NCBI RefSeq assembly: GCF_003171675.1
Contig: NZ_QFZQ01000001.1
Coordinates: 1,149,128 to 1,213,127 of the forward strand
DNA from: Reichenbachiella versicolor
Lineage (GTDB): Bacteria; Bacteroidota; Bacteroidia; Cytophagales; Cyclobacteriaceae
Reading direction: 5' to 3'
DNA length: 64,000 bases
In this document: positions 16,223 to 25,840 of the stretch, piece after piece
Layout: every line of letters begins with the position of its first letter
Position numbering within the stretch: position 1 is the first letter of the stretch
The notes under the pieces: generated by a model
Databases searched by the model: none
What the model saw: the letters and a program-made list of their open reading frames with translations, nothing else
Told to the model about the DNA's origin: nothing
Position numbers and translations under genes: made by a program

Positions 16223-18277
16223 ATGAATATGTCAAAAAGCATTCTTACCGTTAATGTTGAATTTATAAAGCGCTTATTTTCATTATCAGACTTAGAAATT
16301 CAGAGCAATATCTATTCAAGTTTAAAATCAGTTGAAGAACAGGAATGGAGAGTATCTAGTCGAATTTCAATTCATTATCCTATTCGAATTGTTGTTAACT
16401 CATTACCAAAGAAATACAGGAAGAGTGTTTGCTCAAAAACTCAATCAAACAAAGAAGAATTCTTTCAGGAACCTGAAGATTTAGCTTCTTACAAAGAACT
16501 AGATTTAAGACTCAGACTGAGGTCAAAATTTCTCGAAAATCCAGATATAAATTTTACAACCGAGTTATATGAATACTGCATTTCTGAAGAAGATAGAATG
16601 GCTCTTTACAAAAAGATTGAAGTGTTTGATTATTGTATTTCAATTTCATCTACAGACAGGGTCACATCAAAAGAGCTTTGGCGAGCTCTCATGTCGATTG
16701 GCCTAGACTACTATAAGAATGAGTGTTCTTTTACACGAAAACTCAAGGAATTCAGATCGAATGGACCATCTGTTTTTCTTCATGCAGGACGTGGCGCTTC
16801 AAAACCATGGAAACGAAAATTGACACCAGCACATACTGCCAAGATTTTGGATTTGTACAATCAAAATTTTGACAGTCTTCAAATTACTGAAAAACTCAAA
16901 TCATATTGTGAAGAATTTAACCTAGCATATATATCCAGATCAACCGTAAAAAGTATTATAGGGCACCCAAGGAATAAGGTGATTTGCGGATTAGGCAGAA
17001 ATGGATCTGCTTATGTGAAGAACAAGGTGATTTCTTTCATTGAGAAGAAAAAGCCCGAGTATAAACTTCAAGTTGTTGAATGTGATGGGTCAAGATTACA
17101 ACTCCCCTATCAGAGAACAGATGAGTCTAAATGGAAAATAGGATATCTCACCTTATATATAATCATGGACGTAGCATCTAACAAGGTGATTGGCTATTGG
17201 GTAGATGACTTTGAAAACAAAGACATGGTATTTATGGCATTTTATATGATGCTTTCAACTTTCCGATATCTACCAGCTTTTATACGCATAGATCGTAGTT
17301 CCACACATCAATCTGATCGGTTTAACATCTTTCTAGAGAGAGCAAAGGAATATGGCATGTCGCATAGAATATGCTACGAACCTAGAGAGAAAGGAACAGT
17401 TGAAAGTTTCTTTCACTGGTTTCCTGAAAAGGTATGTAAGAAATACCCTACATATACAGGTCTTGGTCCCTTGATCCATTCTTGGGATAAAAAGCCTAGT
17501 CCTGAACAAATAGACAAAATCGAGAAAAGTAAAACACTTCCTAGCCGATCCGATCTAACTTTTTTCATCCCTCAATTAATTGACCAATGGAATCAGCGTA
17601 GAAATTCAACAAATTCGATGTCTCCTGATACTATACATGAACAATTAAAGTATGATGCAGCAAAGCACATTACAAAAGAGATAATAGCTCAATTCACCTG
17701 GAAACATAAAACCAGAAAATCATTTACCCGGAATACTATCCGAATAGGCAGTGGTGATAATATCAGAAGCTATAGATTGGAAAGTAAAGAAGCCATCATG
17801 AACTGCTTCGAGCAACCATTGAACATTTATTATTTGGACTCTGAACCTGAACATATATTCGTTTTTAATGAAAAAGGTGATTTTGTTGAAGAGGCTTATA
17901 AAAAGACCAAATACCTAGATGATCCCATCCGAATTTCAGACCCAGAAAATCAAGCTATGTTGAAAGAAAGCAACGAAAACTATGATTTGATTCGGGAGAT
18001 TAAAAAGGAGATAAAACAAAACAATTCACTGATTCTTCGAAAGAAGAAAGATAAAATACCTTTTTCAATCACTACCGGCTACCTAGCTGATAAAGAGTTG
18101 CAAAATAATGTTGTAGATGAATTCCTACTGGAACATTCTGAACCGAATACTAGCAATTCTACCACAAAAGATAAATTCAACACAGACAGCTCAGAACTTG
18201 ATAAGAATATTACTAGTACCAAGATTAAAAGAAGGTACAAGCATAAAAAACAAAACATAATTAGAGATGTGGAATAA
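16223..18277 (+). CDS. DDE transposase, MuA/TnsB-like
   Basis: The protein has 684 residues. The integrase-type catalytic core has D288 (VECDGSRL), D357 (FIRIDRSSTH) and E394 (REKGTVESFF), a D-D-36-E arrangement. An HTH-like segment (TPAHTAKILDLYNQNFDSLQ and the STVKSI helix) precedes the core. After it come a Mu-type beta-barrel region (HKTRKSFTRNTIRIGSGDN) and a Lys-rich C-terminal tail that, by family precedent, contacts the ATPase. Start: ATG 16223, with a second ATG at 16229. It overlaps the ATPase gene by 11 bp. Confidence 0.85.
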   Translation: MNMSKSILTVNVEFIKRLFSLSDLEIQSNIYSSLKSVEEQEWRVSSRISIHYPIRIVVNSLPKKYRKSVCSKTQSNKEEFFQEPEDLASYKELDLRLRLRSKFLENPDINFTTELYEYCISEEDRMALYKKIEVFDYCISISSTDRVTSKELWRALMSIGLDYYKNECSFTRKLKEFRSNGPSVFLHAGRGASKPWKRKLTPAHTAKILDLYNQNFDSLQITEKLKSYCEEFNLAYISRSTVKSIIGHPRNKVICGLGRNGSAYVKNKVISFIEKKKPEYKLQVVECDGSRLQLPYQRTDESKWKIGYLTLYIIMDVASNKVIGYWVDDFENKDMVFMAFYMMLSTFRYLPAFIRIDRSSTHQSDRFNIFLERAKEYGMSHRICYEPREKGTVESFFHWFPEKVCKKYPTYTGLGPLIHSWDKKPSPEQIDKIEKSKTLPSRSDLTFFIPQLIDQWNQRRNSTNSMSPDTIHEQLKYDAAKHITKEIIAQFTWKHKTRKSFTRNTIRIGSGDNIRSYRLESKEAIMNCFEQPLNIYYLDSEPEHIFVFNEKGDFVEEAYKKTKYLDDPIRISDPENQAMLKESNENYDLIREIKKEIKQNNSLILRKKKDKIPFSITTGYLADKELQNNVVDEFLLEHSEPNTSNSTTKDKFNTDSSELDKNITSTKIKRRYKHKKQNIIRDVE

Positions 18278-18959
18278 ATATAAACTAGCCCCAATTAGTT
18301 CATTTAATATGATTCAAGACAACATGCACGAGGCTCACGAAAAAAAACAGCTAATGGTAATAATAGGTGCGACAGGATTCGGTAAAACCGTTGGTTTCCA
18401 TCATTATATGAATTACACAAATTACAAATGCTATTATACTCAAATCAAGCCAGCGGAAGCAGCAAAACCGTTCTTTTATAGGCTGAACGACTTGATAAAT
18501 GAACGTGATATAGGAATGGATAATTACCGTTCGTCGTCGAGTCTTAATTGGCTCATTGAAAAATCTTCTTATGATTTTCTCAACAAGAAAGATAATCCCA
18601 TGTTAATTATCGATGAAGCAGGAAATTTCAAGAAAAATTCTCAGTCCTATCTAAGGCAGGTATGGGATAATATAAAGGGAAATTCAGCTATGATTATTTC
18701 AGGTCCAGATAGATATGATAAGAATTTAAAGACATGGAATAGGGATCTTTCTACCGGTATTCCTGAGCTAGTTTCAAGAATCAATAATTGGAAATATGTG
18801 CCAGCACCAACTTATGAAGACATAAAACTTATTTGCCTAGAAAATGAAATAGATGATAAGAGAATAATTAAATTCATCTATGAAAACTCTCATAACCTTA
18901 GAAATGTGAAAGATTATGTATTAGCATACCACAATGGAGAGTTGCCTTATGACAGTTGA
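18267..18959 (+). CDS. AAA ATPase, MuB/TnsC-like transposition protein
   Basis: The protein has 230 residues. Walker A is GATGFGKT at 34-41 and Walker B MLIIDEAG with D116-E117. Sensor-like ISGPDRYDKN follows, and the C-terminal part has SHNLRNVKDYVLAYHNGE as in TnsC/MuB helical domains. Such ATPases polymerise on DNA, select targets and activate the transposase. ATG 18267 lies inside the transposase 3' end, and the third gene starts inside its own 3' end, consistent with one coupled operon. Confidence 0.82.
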   Translation: MWNKYKLAPISSFNMIQDNMHEAHEKKQLMVIIGATGFGKTVGFHHYMNYTNYKCYYTQIKPAEAAKPFFYRLNDLINERDIGMDNYRSSSSLNWLIEKSSYDFLNKKDNPMLIIDEAGNFKKNSQSYLRQVWDNIKGNSAMIISGPDRYDKNLKTWNRDLSTGIPELVSRINNWKYVPAPTYEDIKLICLENEIDDKRIIKFIYENSHNLRNVKDYVLAYHNGELPYDS

Positions 18960-19923
18960 AAACTCAGTCTTAGATAATACTTACATTTATCTAGTCATAT
19001 GTCCACTTTCGGGTAATGTTCTACACATTGATTATGGCTATAAACCCAAAATAAGTTCCCAGATAAAAAAATCTACTTTTTATGGTGAATGGAGAAACTC
19101 AATGAAGGTAGCTAAAGAGAAACCCATCTATTTAATAATAGATCATGTTAAGGCTAAAGAGGTAGGTTTTTGGCTTGAATATTATGAAGGTCTTTACAGT
19201 ACTTGGGGATTTGAATTATGGAACTCTAAGGTTAAGGATCAATTAAGAACTGCATTCGTGCGTCGTTCAAACAATATTGTATATCATTTGGTTGATAACA
19301 TGGATAATATCGAAATTTCCAATCACGTATATAATTATGGTCACTTAATTCAGCTTATTGGAAGCTTATTAAAAATCAAATTTATTGCTAGAGAACTTGA
19401 TGAAATGACGGTAGTGATAATTCTATGTTATTTCTATGGAAAGGATTTGCACCATTTCATATCGAAAAGCATGGGGGAGTTAAGAGACTTAATTCTCTAT
19501 GGAACACCTCAAGACAGTCCTCTTTACTATGAAAAATTAGACCAATTTATTTTGGACTATGTAAAACAATATTCTTTCGGTAAAAGCCTTACGAAAGCTT
19601 TCGAAAATAAGATAAACTCTAAGAAGCTTGACAATAGACTAAAGAACGTTTCTAAATATTTTGGTTACCAAATAGAGATTAAGTACTCTGACCATCAGAC
19701 ATTATCCAAACTTATGATGTTCGAATTAGCAGAAACTTATGGGGTAGAACAAAAACATCTTGAATCAGCAATCCAATCCTCAAAAGGTTACTTACAATAC
19801 ATGTTAATGACTAACAATAGTAAATCGTTTTATCTGGATAACATTCTGTTTTTTAAAGAAGTTTTTAGCCTAGATATTAAGAAAAAAAGAGTCTATAAGA
19901 CTCTTTTAAATAAATGTTATTAA
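18949..19923 (+). CDS. Third gene of the transposition module, unknown
   Basis: The protein has 324 residues from ATG 18949, overlapping the ATPase stop by 11 bp; an earlier ATG at 18934 would overlap more. I see no zinc-finger cysteine pattern of TniQ/TnsD and no nuclease motif. The start (NTYIYLVICPLSGNVLHIDY) looks like a beta-alpha fold, with a helical centre (LIQLIGSLLKIKFIARELDE) and a basic C-terminus. Position after the DDE transposase and ATPase suggests target selection or accessory transposition. It is the least explained part of the module. Confidence 0.7.
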   Translation: MTVENSVLDNTYIYLVICPLSGNVLHIDYGYKPKISSQIKKSTFYGEWRNSMKVAKEKPIYLIIDHVKAKEVGFWLEYYEGLYSTWGFELWNSKVKDQLRTAFVRRSNNIVYHLVDNMDNIEISNHVYNYGHLIQLIGSLLKIKFIARELDEMTVVIILCYFYGKDLHHFISKSMGELRDLILYGTPQDSPLYYEKLDQFILDYVKQYSFGKSLTKAFENKINSKKLDNRLKNVSKYFGYQIEIKYSDHQTLSKLMMFELAETYGVEQKHLESAIQSSKGYLQYMLMTNNSKSFYLDNILFFKEVFSLDIKKKRVYKTLLNKCY

Positions 19924-19975
19924 GCCAGTGTGTAAATATAGTTTGCTCTTCTTCTCTTATTGAAATTGATTGTTA

Positions 19976-22441
19976 TCAGTAGTAACTGAGTTCCTCAGAA
20001 TACCTGTATTCCATTTGGCCTTCTGGGGATCTGACGGCTCTGATAAGTGGTGCGATCCACTCTGGCCTTTCTGGAGTTTCTTTGACTGAAGCAGTTCTTC
20101 TCCATTCTTCATCGTTGTAGATCTCTCCCTTGAATTCGTAGTATGAGAAAACTGAACCTCTGGCTATCTGATATTCTCCATTGATCGGTACTACAACATA
20201 TATATCGTCAGCATGACCAACTGCTACATTCAAGTTGGTGCCATTGTAAATGTAGACATCCGTGATCAAAGCCATCGACTTTTCACGCTCTGGAAGGTGA
20301 TCCGTTTCTAGTAGTCCAAGTAGCGTATATTCTATTCTAGCTCCTATTCTGAAGAGGTCTTGATTCAGTTCATCGCTTAGCCTTTTGCCCGCCAGCTGCA
20401 TCTCCGTGGCTTTCTTTAGATCAAAACCAATCTCTTTGATGTTGGTTAGCTCTGATTCAAAAGAGTTCTCAAAGTACAGCAGTTTTTCCAACCACTTGAC
20501 CAAGCTCAGAGACTCGTTCCAAAACTCAAGGTTTGGCTCTACGTAAGAATAGTGCTTTGGAGGTCCAGGCCCACCACCTTGCCCCGCTTCTGCGGCATAA
20601 GGCTTCTCTTGATACAGTACCAAGTCATGCTTGATATGCGCCCAAGAAGAAAGCATTGTACTCAATTCCTTTCTGTTGTAGGCGTCAGACTTCATGAAGT
20701 CAGGATACATATCTTTTTGATTCATAGCACTTAGCGCTGTCTTCAAGCCTTTCATGGCATAGCTTACCTCCCATCCATTGAATTCGTCAAATTGCTCTTG
20801 AAGCTCTTTCAGTTTAGGCTCGTATTCCTCCCAATATTCGCCATCTTTATATTCTGACAAAAGAATCTTTTCAGCAGTAGTGTCTCTAAATACCGCAGGA
20901 ACATCCAACCCTCTCGGAAATGGTCGCTTGGAATCATTTCCATCGATATGAACAAACTTAGAAAAGATCTCACCACTCACGCTGTAGGTACTCGATAGGA
21001 AATAGACCCTTTCGGCCATGCGGTCTGGAGTTCGGAACTTAGGTCCAATATTCTTCTTTATCCTTTCTTTGTTGAGCTCAGAGAGTTGCTTTTGAATATT
21101 GTCCAGCGTATTGATATCCAATGCATCTTCTATATGATCTATATCCTCTATAGCCGTAATGATGTCTCGAATAGAAAGGTTAACCTCCTGTCCCGCTAGT
21201 TTCTCTACTATATCGACATAATTCTTGTAGTTAGCATAGATCTTCTCATTAGACTTGATCACAAAGGCTAGCGCCACCATGGCTCTGAATTCAAAACCAT
21301 TTTCTAGTTTCACACCATTCAAGCTCATCCACTTAAAGGCTTTGAAGTATGACTTTAACTCTTCACTTTTTGTGTAGTGACTACGTGGTTTAAGCTCTGC
21401 ATAATCCACATCCATATTTTTAATAAAGAGTGGTTTACCCTTGGCTTCCATGGCTCTTTCAAACTCCGTAGCAATGATCTCTGTATCACTGGACGCTGCA
21501 CCAAACAGTAAAGAAGAACCTATTTGACAGTATGTATCTACCCATCCTATGGTTTCTTCTAATTCTAACCTTTGATAATTAGGAAGCTCCTGTCGAATAT
21601 CGTACAGCAAATCATCCAGCTTATCTCTCATGTAGTTTTGCTCCAGTTTTTCTAAGAATCTAGAGAAGTACTTGTGTAAGATGTATAGATATAGATCCGT
21701 GGTGATGTAGTGAGGAATAAACTCATACGCATTGCGATCATAGACATAGAACGGCATCTTTCTATTGGCGTCTAGGATACTGAAATTGTTTTGGACCAGG
21801 TCATTCTTAAGCTCGGTGGGTAGCTTTTGAAACTGCTTTTCATTGACCACCATTTCATAATTGTAGAAGTCAAGCCCTTCCCTATTGACCGTGCTAATAC
21901 TATCCTTGCGCAGTTTCTCCTCATTGAGTATTCGCTTCACAAGCTCTTGCTCCTGACGGTTCATGACGATCTTGAACGTGTCCACATCAAAAATTGGACG
22001 ATACCACTTGAATCGATTAAAGTACCCCCTCAGGAAAGGATCATTAAACAAATAGCCATTTCGAGCAAAGACTTCGTTTCTCAAAAGTCTAAGATCAGCA
22101 TAGGACAACGAAGACAAGTCTTCTGGTACATTCAAATCTCTAGGCGGCAAATAGGGTAAGTCCTCCATGTACTCGTAATACTCCTCTATGTGAGGTAGTT
22201 TATAGAAAGCCTGTAAGTATTCCTTAGACTCACTGACGATGACTGTAGGCCCTTGAGGGATCTCTTCAGGTTCCGTTTCTGGGAGCTTTTCTTCTACCTT
22301 CTCAGTCTCTGCTTTAGTGGCAACCGGTTCGGCAGCTTCTGGTTTTTCTTTTTTGCTTCCACCGCATGACGCTAATATCAAAACAGTGCATAGTGAAGCT
22401 ACATACAGGCGTGGGGAGAATAAGTTCATAAGGCTAATCAT
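19976..22441 (-). CDS. DUF3160 lipoprotein with YARHG domain
   Basis: The protein has 821 residues. A signal peptide ends in a lipobox with C26 (LILASCGG), followed by a Glu/Pro-rich linker. A YARHG domain lies around 112-155 (LRNEVFARNGYLFNDP and FKWYRP). The rest is DUF3160, with DRNAYEFIPHYITTDLYLYI and a GAASSDTE region. It should be anchored to the outer membrane facing the periplasm or surface. Its ATG shares one base with the stop of the CapA-like gene (TAATG), so the two are coupled. The biochemical function of DUF3160 is not established. Confidence 0.85.
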   Translation of the reverse strand: MISLMNLFSPRLYVASLCTVLILASCGGSKKEKPEAAEPVATKAETEKVEEKLPETEPEEIPQGPTVIVSESKEYLQAFYKLPHIEEYYEYMEDLPYLPPRDLNVPEDLSSLSYADLRLLRNEVFARNGYLFNDPFLRGYFNRFKWYRPIFDVDTFKIVMNRQEQELVKRILNEEKLRKDSISTVNREGLDFYNYEMVVNEKQFQKLPTELKNDLVQNNFSILDANRKMPFYVYDRNAYEFIPHYITTDLYLYILHKYFSRFLEKLEQNYMRDKLDDLLYDIRQELPNYQRLELEETIGWVDTYCQIGSSLLFGAASSDTEIIATEFERAMEAKGKPLFIKNMDVDYAELKPRSHYTKSEELKSYFKAFKWMSLNGVKLENGFEFRAMVALAFVIKSNEKIYANYKNYVDIVEKLAGQEVNLSIRDIITAIEDIDHIEDALDINTLDNIQKQLSELNKERIKKNIGPKFRTPDRMAERVYFLSSTYSVSGEIFSKFVHIDGNDSKRPFPRGLDVPAVFRDTTAEKILLSEYKDGEYWEEYEPKLKELQEQFDEFNGWEVSYAMKGLKTALSAMNQKDMYPDFMKSDAYNRKELSTMLSSWAHIKHDLVLYQEKPYAAEAGQGGGPGPPKHYSYVEPNLEFWNESLSLVKWLEKLLYFENSFESELTNIKEIGFDLKKATEMQLAGKRLSDELNQDLFRIGARIEYTLLGLLETDHLPEREKSMALITDVYIYNGTNLNVAVGHADDIYVVVPINGEYQIARGSVFSYYEFKGEIYNDEEWRRTASVKETPERPEWIAPLIRAVRSPEGQMEYRYSEELSYY

Positions 22442-23859
22442 TAGTTAAGGTTCTCAAATCCAAATTGATCCCATTGGTAAGTTCGAATATATGTGTTTCT
22501 GGCTGAATCAAATTCATGGGTGCGCAGATAGTTCGTGCCATTTTCATGGATGATGCTAAACTTGGCCACATCATGTAAAAACTTAGTCCCCATCCAGACG
22601 GTCTTTACGCCACCATCCTCAATCCTGAATACATTGATTCGTTTCTTGATAGAAGGGTCAAACCTGACCTTTTTCTTGATCCCGAATACGAACTCGGTCT
22701 CGCCGTCATTCGTGACATCTCCTATTTGTATATCTGTCAATTCGCCATGCAAAGTCATGGACTTAATTGGCGTTCCGTCCTCCCATAAGGTCAACAACTG
22801 ATCTCCAGTCTTGAGTTTCTTGATCAAGATATCGTACTGATCTTCAATGTGAAATAGCCACTTACGTTTCGACTTATTGAAAGTCACTTCTTCCAAAGCT
22901 TTAGGTACCCAAAGACTATCTTCTTGATAGGCATAACCCAGGTTTTGGCTGTACTTAAGATTATTTCCAAGCATCTTAACTTGGGACTTAAAGTCCATCG
23001 AATGTGGAAAATAGGAAGACAGATCTACTGGCTTCAAGGCAACACTGACAGTACCTTGATCAACAGTCAAATGAGCGACTACCCCCTGAGTGGTATTCGG
23101 TAGATAGGCATCGGCTACGAAGTTGCCAAGGCTGTAAAGTATCGGTTTGCCCTTGTACAGCTCAACTTCCTGAAAGACATGCGGGTGATGCCCTATCACT
23201 GCATCCAGTCCTGCATCTATCAACTGACGAGCAAATTCTTGCTGCCAAGGCTTAGATGCCAATTGATACTCCAGCCCCCAATGTACGTAAAGCACAGTGG
23301 GAACATCTGGGCTAAGCTGAGTAAACACCTGGACAGCATCTAATAAAGCCTCCCGAGAGTTTAGACAAAAGGGCTCACAAGAAGTTGTCAAGCACGCTGA
23401 GAACACTGCTATTGGATGTTCCCCTACTCCTATCAACTTAGGTTCGCAACTATTTCCTAATTCCTTAATTTGATTTTCGTATAAAGCATTTAATGTTACT
23501 TCAATGCCTTCCTTACCATAATCATCGGCATGATTATTAGCGATACTAGCATGAGTAACATTTCCTTCTCGGAGTAGCTGAGCCCATTCGCTTGGAGCTG
23601 CTAGTTTTCCATTTTGCCTTCTGATTGGTACACTATCCAACAGCACACACTCTAGGTTGATGATGTTGTTATCGCCTTGTAGATATGGTTGGATGGACTG
23701 GACCAATAAAGAATCTCCGTGTAGAGTTATGTTTTCGGATACGCCTCCGTCTAGGATGAGGTCGCCGGTAAAGGTTATGCTATAGGATACATGATCGGTA
23801 CAAGATATAATACCCCATATACAATGAAGTATGAGTCCAAAAACAAGAAATCTCCTCAA
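22441..23859 (-). CDS. CapA-like metallophosphatase lipoprotein
   Basis: The CapA/PgsA-type domain shows FTGDLILDGG, NNIINLECVL, SIANNHADDYGKEGI, VHWGLEYQ, IGHHPHVFQ and ILYSLGNFVAD, the metal-ligand motifs of the family. About 170 C-terminal residues form a beta-rich extra region. The frame is open to an ATG at 23994, but that stretch looks non-coding. A TTG at 23859 gives RRFLVFGLILHCIWGIISC, a proper lipoprotein signal with Cys20, so I choose it (472 residues). Family members act in capsule or polyglutamate handling or as periplasmic phosphatases. It is coupled to the DUF3160 gene downstream. Confidence 0.78.
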   Translation of the reverse strand: MRRFLVFGLILHCIWGIISCTDHVSYSITFTGDLILDGGVSENITLHGDSLLVQSIQPYLQGDNNIINLECVLLDSVPIRRQNGKLAAPSEWAQLLREGNVTHASIANNHADDYGKEGIEVTLNALYENQIKELGNSCEPKLIGVGEHPIAVFSACLTTSCEPFCLNSREALLDAVQVFTQLSPDVPTVLYVHWGLEYQLASKPWQQEFARQLIDAGLDAVIGHHPHVFQEVELYKGKPILYSLGNFVADAYLPNTTQGVVAHLTVDQGTVSVALKPVDLSSYFPHSMDFKSQVKMLGNNLKYSQNLGYAYQEDSLWVPKALEEVTFNKSKRKWLFHIEDQYDILIKKLKTGDQLLTLWEDGTPIKSMTLHGELTDIQIGDVTNDGETEFVFGIKKKVRFDPSIKKRINVFRIEDGGVKTVWMGTKFLHDVAKFSIIHENGTNYLRTHEFDSARNTYIRTYQWDQFGFENLN

Positions 23860-23913
23860 AACTATAATTTCGATTGCTTTGTCAAAGAGCACAAAGAAAC
23901 TAACTAATTTGAA

Positions 23914-24005
23914 ATATACATTTCTAATTATCCGATGAGGACATTTGATAGGATAATATACATTTATAATTAACCTGAATAGCGCAACATACAATTCTAA
24001 CTATC
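23914..24005. promoter_or_regulatory. Three spaced copies of an AT-rich motif upstream of the CapA operon
   Basis: ATACATTTCTAATTATCC (23916-23933), ATACATTTATAATTAACC (23958-23975) and ATACAATTCTAACTATCT (23988-24005) are near copies, 42 and 30 bp apart. They lie directly upstream of the chosen start of the CapA-like gene. Repeated sites in a promoter region suggest cooperative regulator binding. Alternatively they are the edge of the repeat-rich segment that follows. Confidence 0.4.
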
Positions 24006-24008
24006 TTG

Positions 24009-24850
24009 TACATTATCCTTACAGTTTAATTATATAATGATATTATGTCTGCACTCGTTCCTCGCTTGCCTGGCTCTCGGCAGCCAGGTAAATAAATCAC
24101 ACAAGCCAACCCTCCAAGATGTAGAATGAAAAGTTCGTGCTACTAGCTGGGTTGTTATATAATTTGATGTTATGTATAAATAGCCGCTCACGCCACCGCA
24201 ACGATCTCGCAGAAAAAGCGAGATCTTCCCAACGCTGTGCCGTGCCCTGACCAGCTATTAATAAAGTTTCCCCACGCGCTTTTCCGCTCTAGCGGAATTA
24301 CCAACCCACAGCCAAGAGATTTCCATGCAAATGATTTTGTTCAAAATTTCGATATTTGGTTAATTGCTCGATTCATTTTCAAATACACTACTCTCAGGCG
24401 TTAGAAATTTGCCTGTAAAACACTTGTCTTTCCAACGCTTTGTTTGGCTCACAGCACAAGCCATATACGGACGTCATTCCTGCCGAAGTGCAACGGAGAT
24501 CAGGAATCTCATAAAACAACTATTGTTAATAGTAGCCTGCGGCAGCTAGGTGTTTATTTGATCGCTCAAGCCGCTGGGCTCATACTTTTCCATTGATGAA
24601 AAGTATGCAAAAATCTAGACAGAAAAATGCTTCAACCCACAGGCCAACGCCAACCCGCTTTTCTATCAGGCCGTCCCGCCAGAATGCAGAACTCTATTTA
24701 ACATAATATTGAGTTGCAAGAAATTTCACAAGTTCTGATCTCATTAATATCTCAACTCTTTCCTAGTATTTAGTGTTATTGTAAATAACTTGGATAACAA
24801 GATGATATGAGTCGCAAAAACAAGTACAGGGAAAATTTTATACATATTGA
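24009..24850. repeat. Gene-free hairpin-rich repeat region, copy 1
   Basis: No gene is convincing here. A CCTGGCT/AGCCAGG hairpin is at 24069-24088. GTTATATAATTTGATGTTATG starts at about 24154. From about 24150 to 24515 the sequence aligns loosely with 27738-28050. Shared elements are AAATAGCCG, CCCTGACCA.....GCTATTAATA, a block with TTTTCAAATAC and CTCAGGC, and GTGCAACGGA inside a closing hairpin. GATCTCGC/GCGAGATC (24203-24225) is perfect. Stems are kept while their sequence differs between copies, which points to selected structure. Confidence 0.6.
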
Positions 24851-24854
24851 TTAA

Positions 24855-25682
24855 ATGAACGAGTTGATCGAAATAATTGAGGTTCATCCGAATGATGTTA
24901 AAAGGATTGAATCAGAACCACCACCTGAACCCCATCGTCATGATTTTGAAGAACTTATTGTTGGGATTGAGGGTATGGTTGAACATTTCATAGATTTTCA
25001 AACCGAACAATTTGCAGCTCCTTTCATAAGTTTTGTAAGCCGACAGAAAACTCATAGGTTCATTCCAAAGACCTTAGACGGCAAGTGTCATATTTTGGGT
25101 ATTCGCTTCAAAAGTGAGTTTATCCCGGAAACAACATTTCACCTGTATTCCCTATTTCATAACAACGCTAACCTTTCGCTAAAAGCAGACAGTTGTTTTG
25201 ATCGAATTGAGCAGATATGTTCAATTATGCAAGACGAGCTAAAGCAGTCCAATCCGGATTTAGGAGTAATAAGGCATTTGCTTAGTGCATTGTTTGTAAT
25301 GATCGAGTCAGAGAGACAGAAGCAAAAGCCAGAAACCAAACAACAAGTTGCCCAAAACGAAACATATACCACATTTCTCCAGATCCTTGAGGAAAATTTT
25401 AGAAGACCTGAGGGAGTTGAATATTATGCCGAGAGACTATTTATGTCCTCACGCAACCTCAATCATATCACACAGAAAATGTTCTCGCAAAGTGTTTCTG
25501 AAATCATAGAAACCAGAAAATTGATCGAAGCGAAAAATTTACTTACATCTACAGACAAAACCATTTCTGAAATTTCATTTGAACTAGGATATAACGAGAA
25601 ATCATATTTCTCCAAGGTATTCAAAAAAAAGTCCGGTCAAACTCCGTCGGAGTTTCGAGATGAAATGAGAAAGTTAGTTTAA
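24855..25682 (+). CDS. AraC-family transcriptional regulator
   Basis: The protein has 275 residues. An N-terminal cupin-like sensor has EPHRHDFEELIVGIEG. The C-terminal double HTH runs from about 175, with YYAERLFMSSRNLNHI, then ISEISFELGYNEKSYFSKVFKKKSGQTPSEFR, quoted here as ISEISFELGYNEKSYF and KKKSGQTPSEFR. It probably controls the two genes that follow on the same strand (SnoaL-like lipoprotein, DODA dioxygenase). The effector is unknown. Confidence 0.9.
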   Translation: MNELIEIIEVHPNDVKRIESEPPPEPHRHDFEELIVGIEGMVEHFIDFQTEQFAAPFISFVSRQKTHRFIPKTLDGKCHILGIRFKSEFIPETTFHLYSLFHNNANLSLKADSCFDRIEQICSIMQDELKQSNPDLGVIRHLLSALFVMIESERQKQKPETKQQVAQNETYTTFLQILEENFRRPEGVEYYAERLFMSSRNLNHITQKMFSQSVSEIIETRKLIEAKNLLTSTDKTISEISFELGYNEKSYFSKVFKKKSGQTPSEFRDEMRKLV

Positions 25683-25840
25683 GACTCTCTTGACAAAGCT
25701 TTCTATCCCTATTTCTTCGAACCTGTTACCATACTTCCGAATACTACTACCCTTCTTCCGATTAGTATTACCTCCTGCTTCAGACTCTAACTGACCTTTG
25801 TTTCATCAAAATGATTATTAAAACAATAAACACGATAACG

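Larger units (their letters stand above)
14696..19923. mobile_element. Mu/Tn7-like transposition module
   Basis: Five genes form a self-consistent module: a protein with C-terminal HTH, a divergent XRE regulator, a DDE transposase, a small AAA ATPase overlapping it by 11 bp, and a third gene overlapping the ATPase by 11 bp. The DDE transposase plus MuB/TnsC-like ATPase pair is diagnostic of Mu, Tn7 and Tn552-type elements. The right edge must lie in the 52 bp between 19924 and the native DUF3160 gene. No convincing terminal inverted repeat was found, so the outer limits are unknown, and the defence genes to the left may be cargo. Confidence 0.6.

Noticed and set aside
24364..24549. Open frame in the repeat region as a gene
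   Set aside because: The frame is not kept in the homologous copy near 27.9 kb and composition follows hairpins, not codons.
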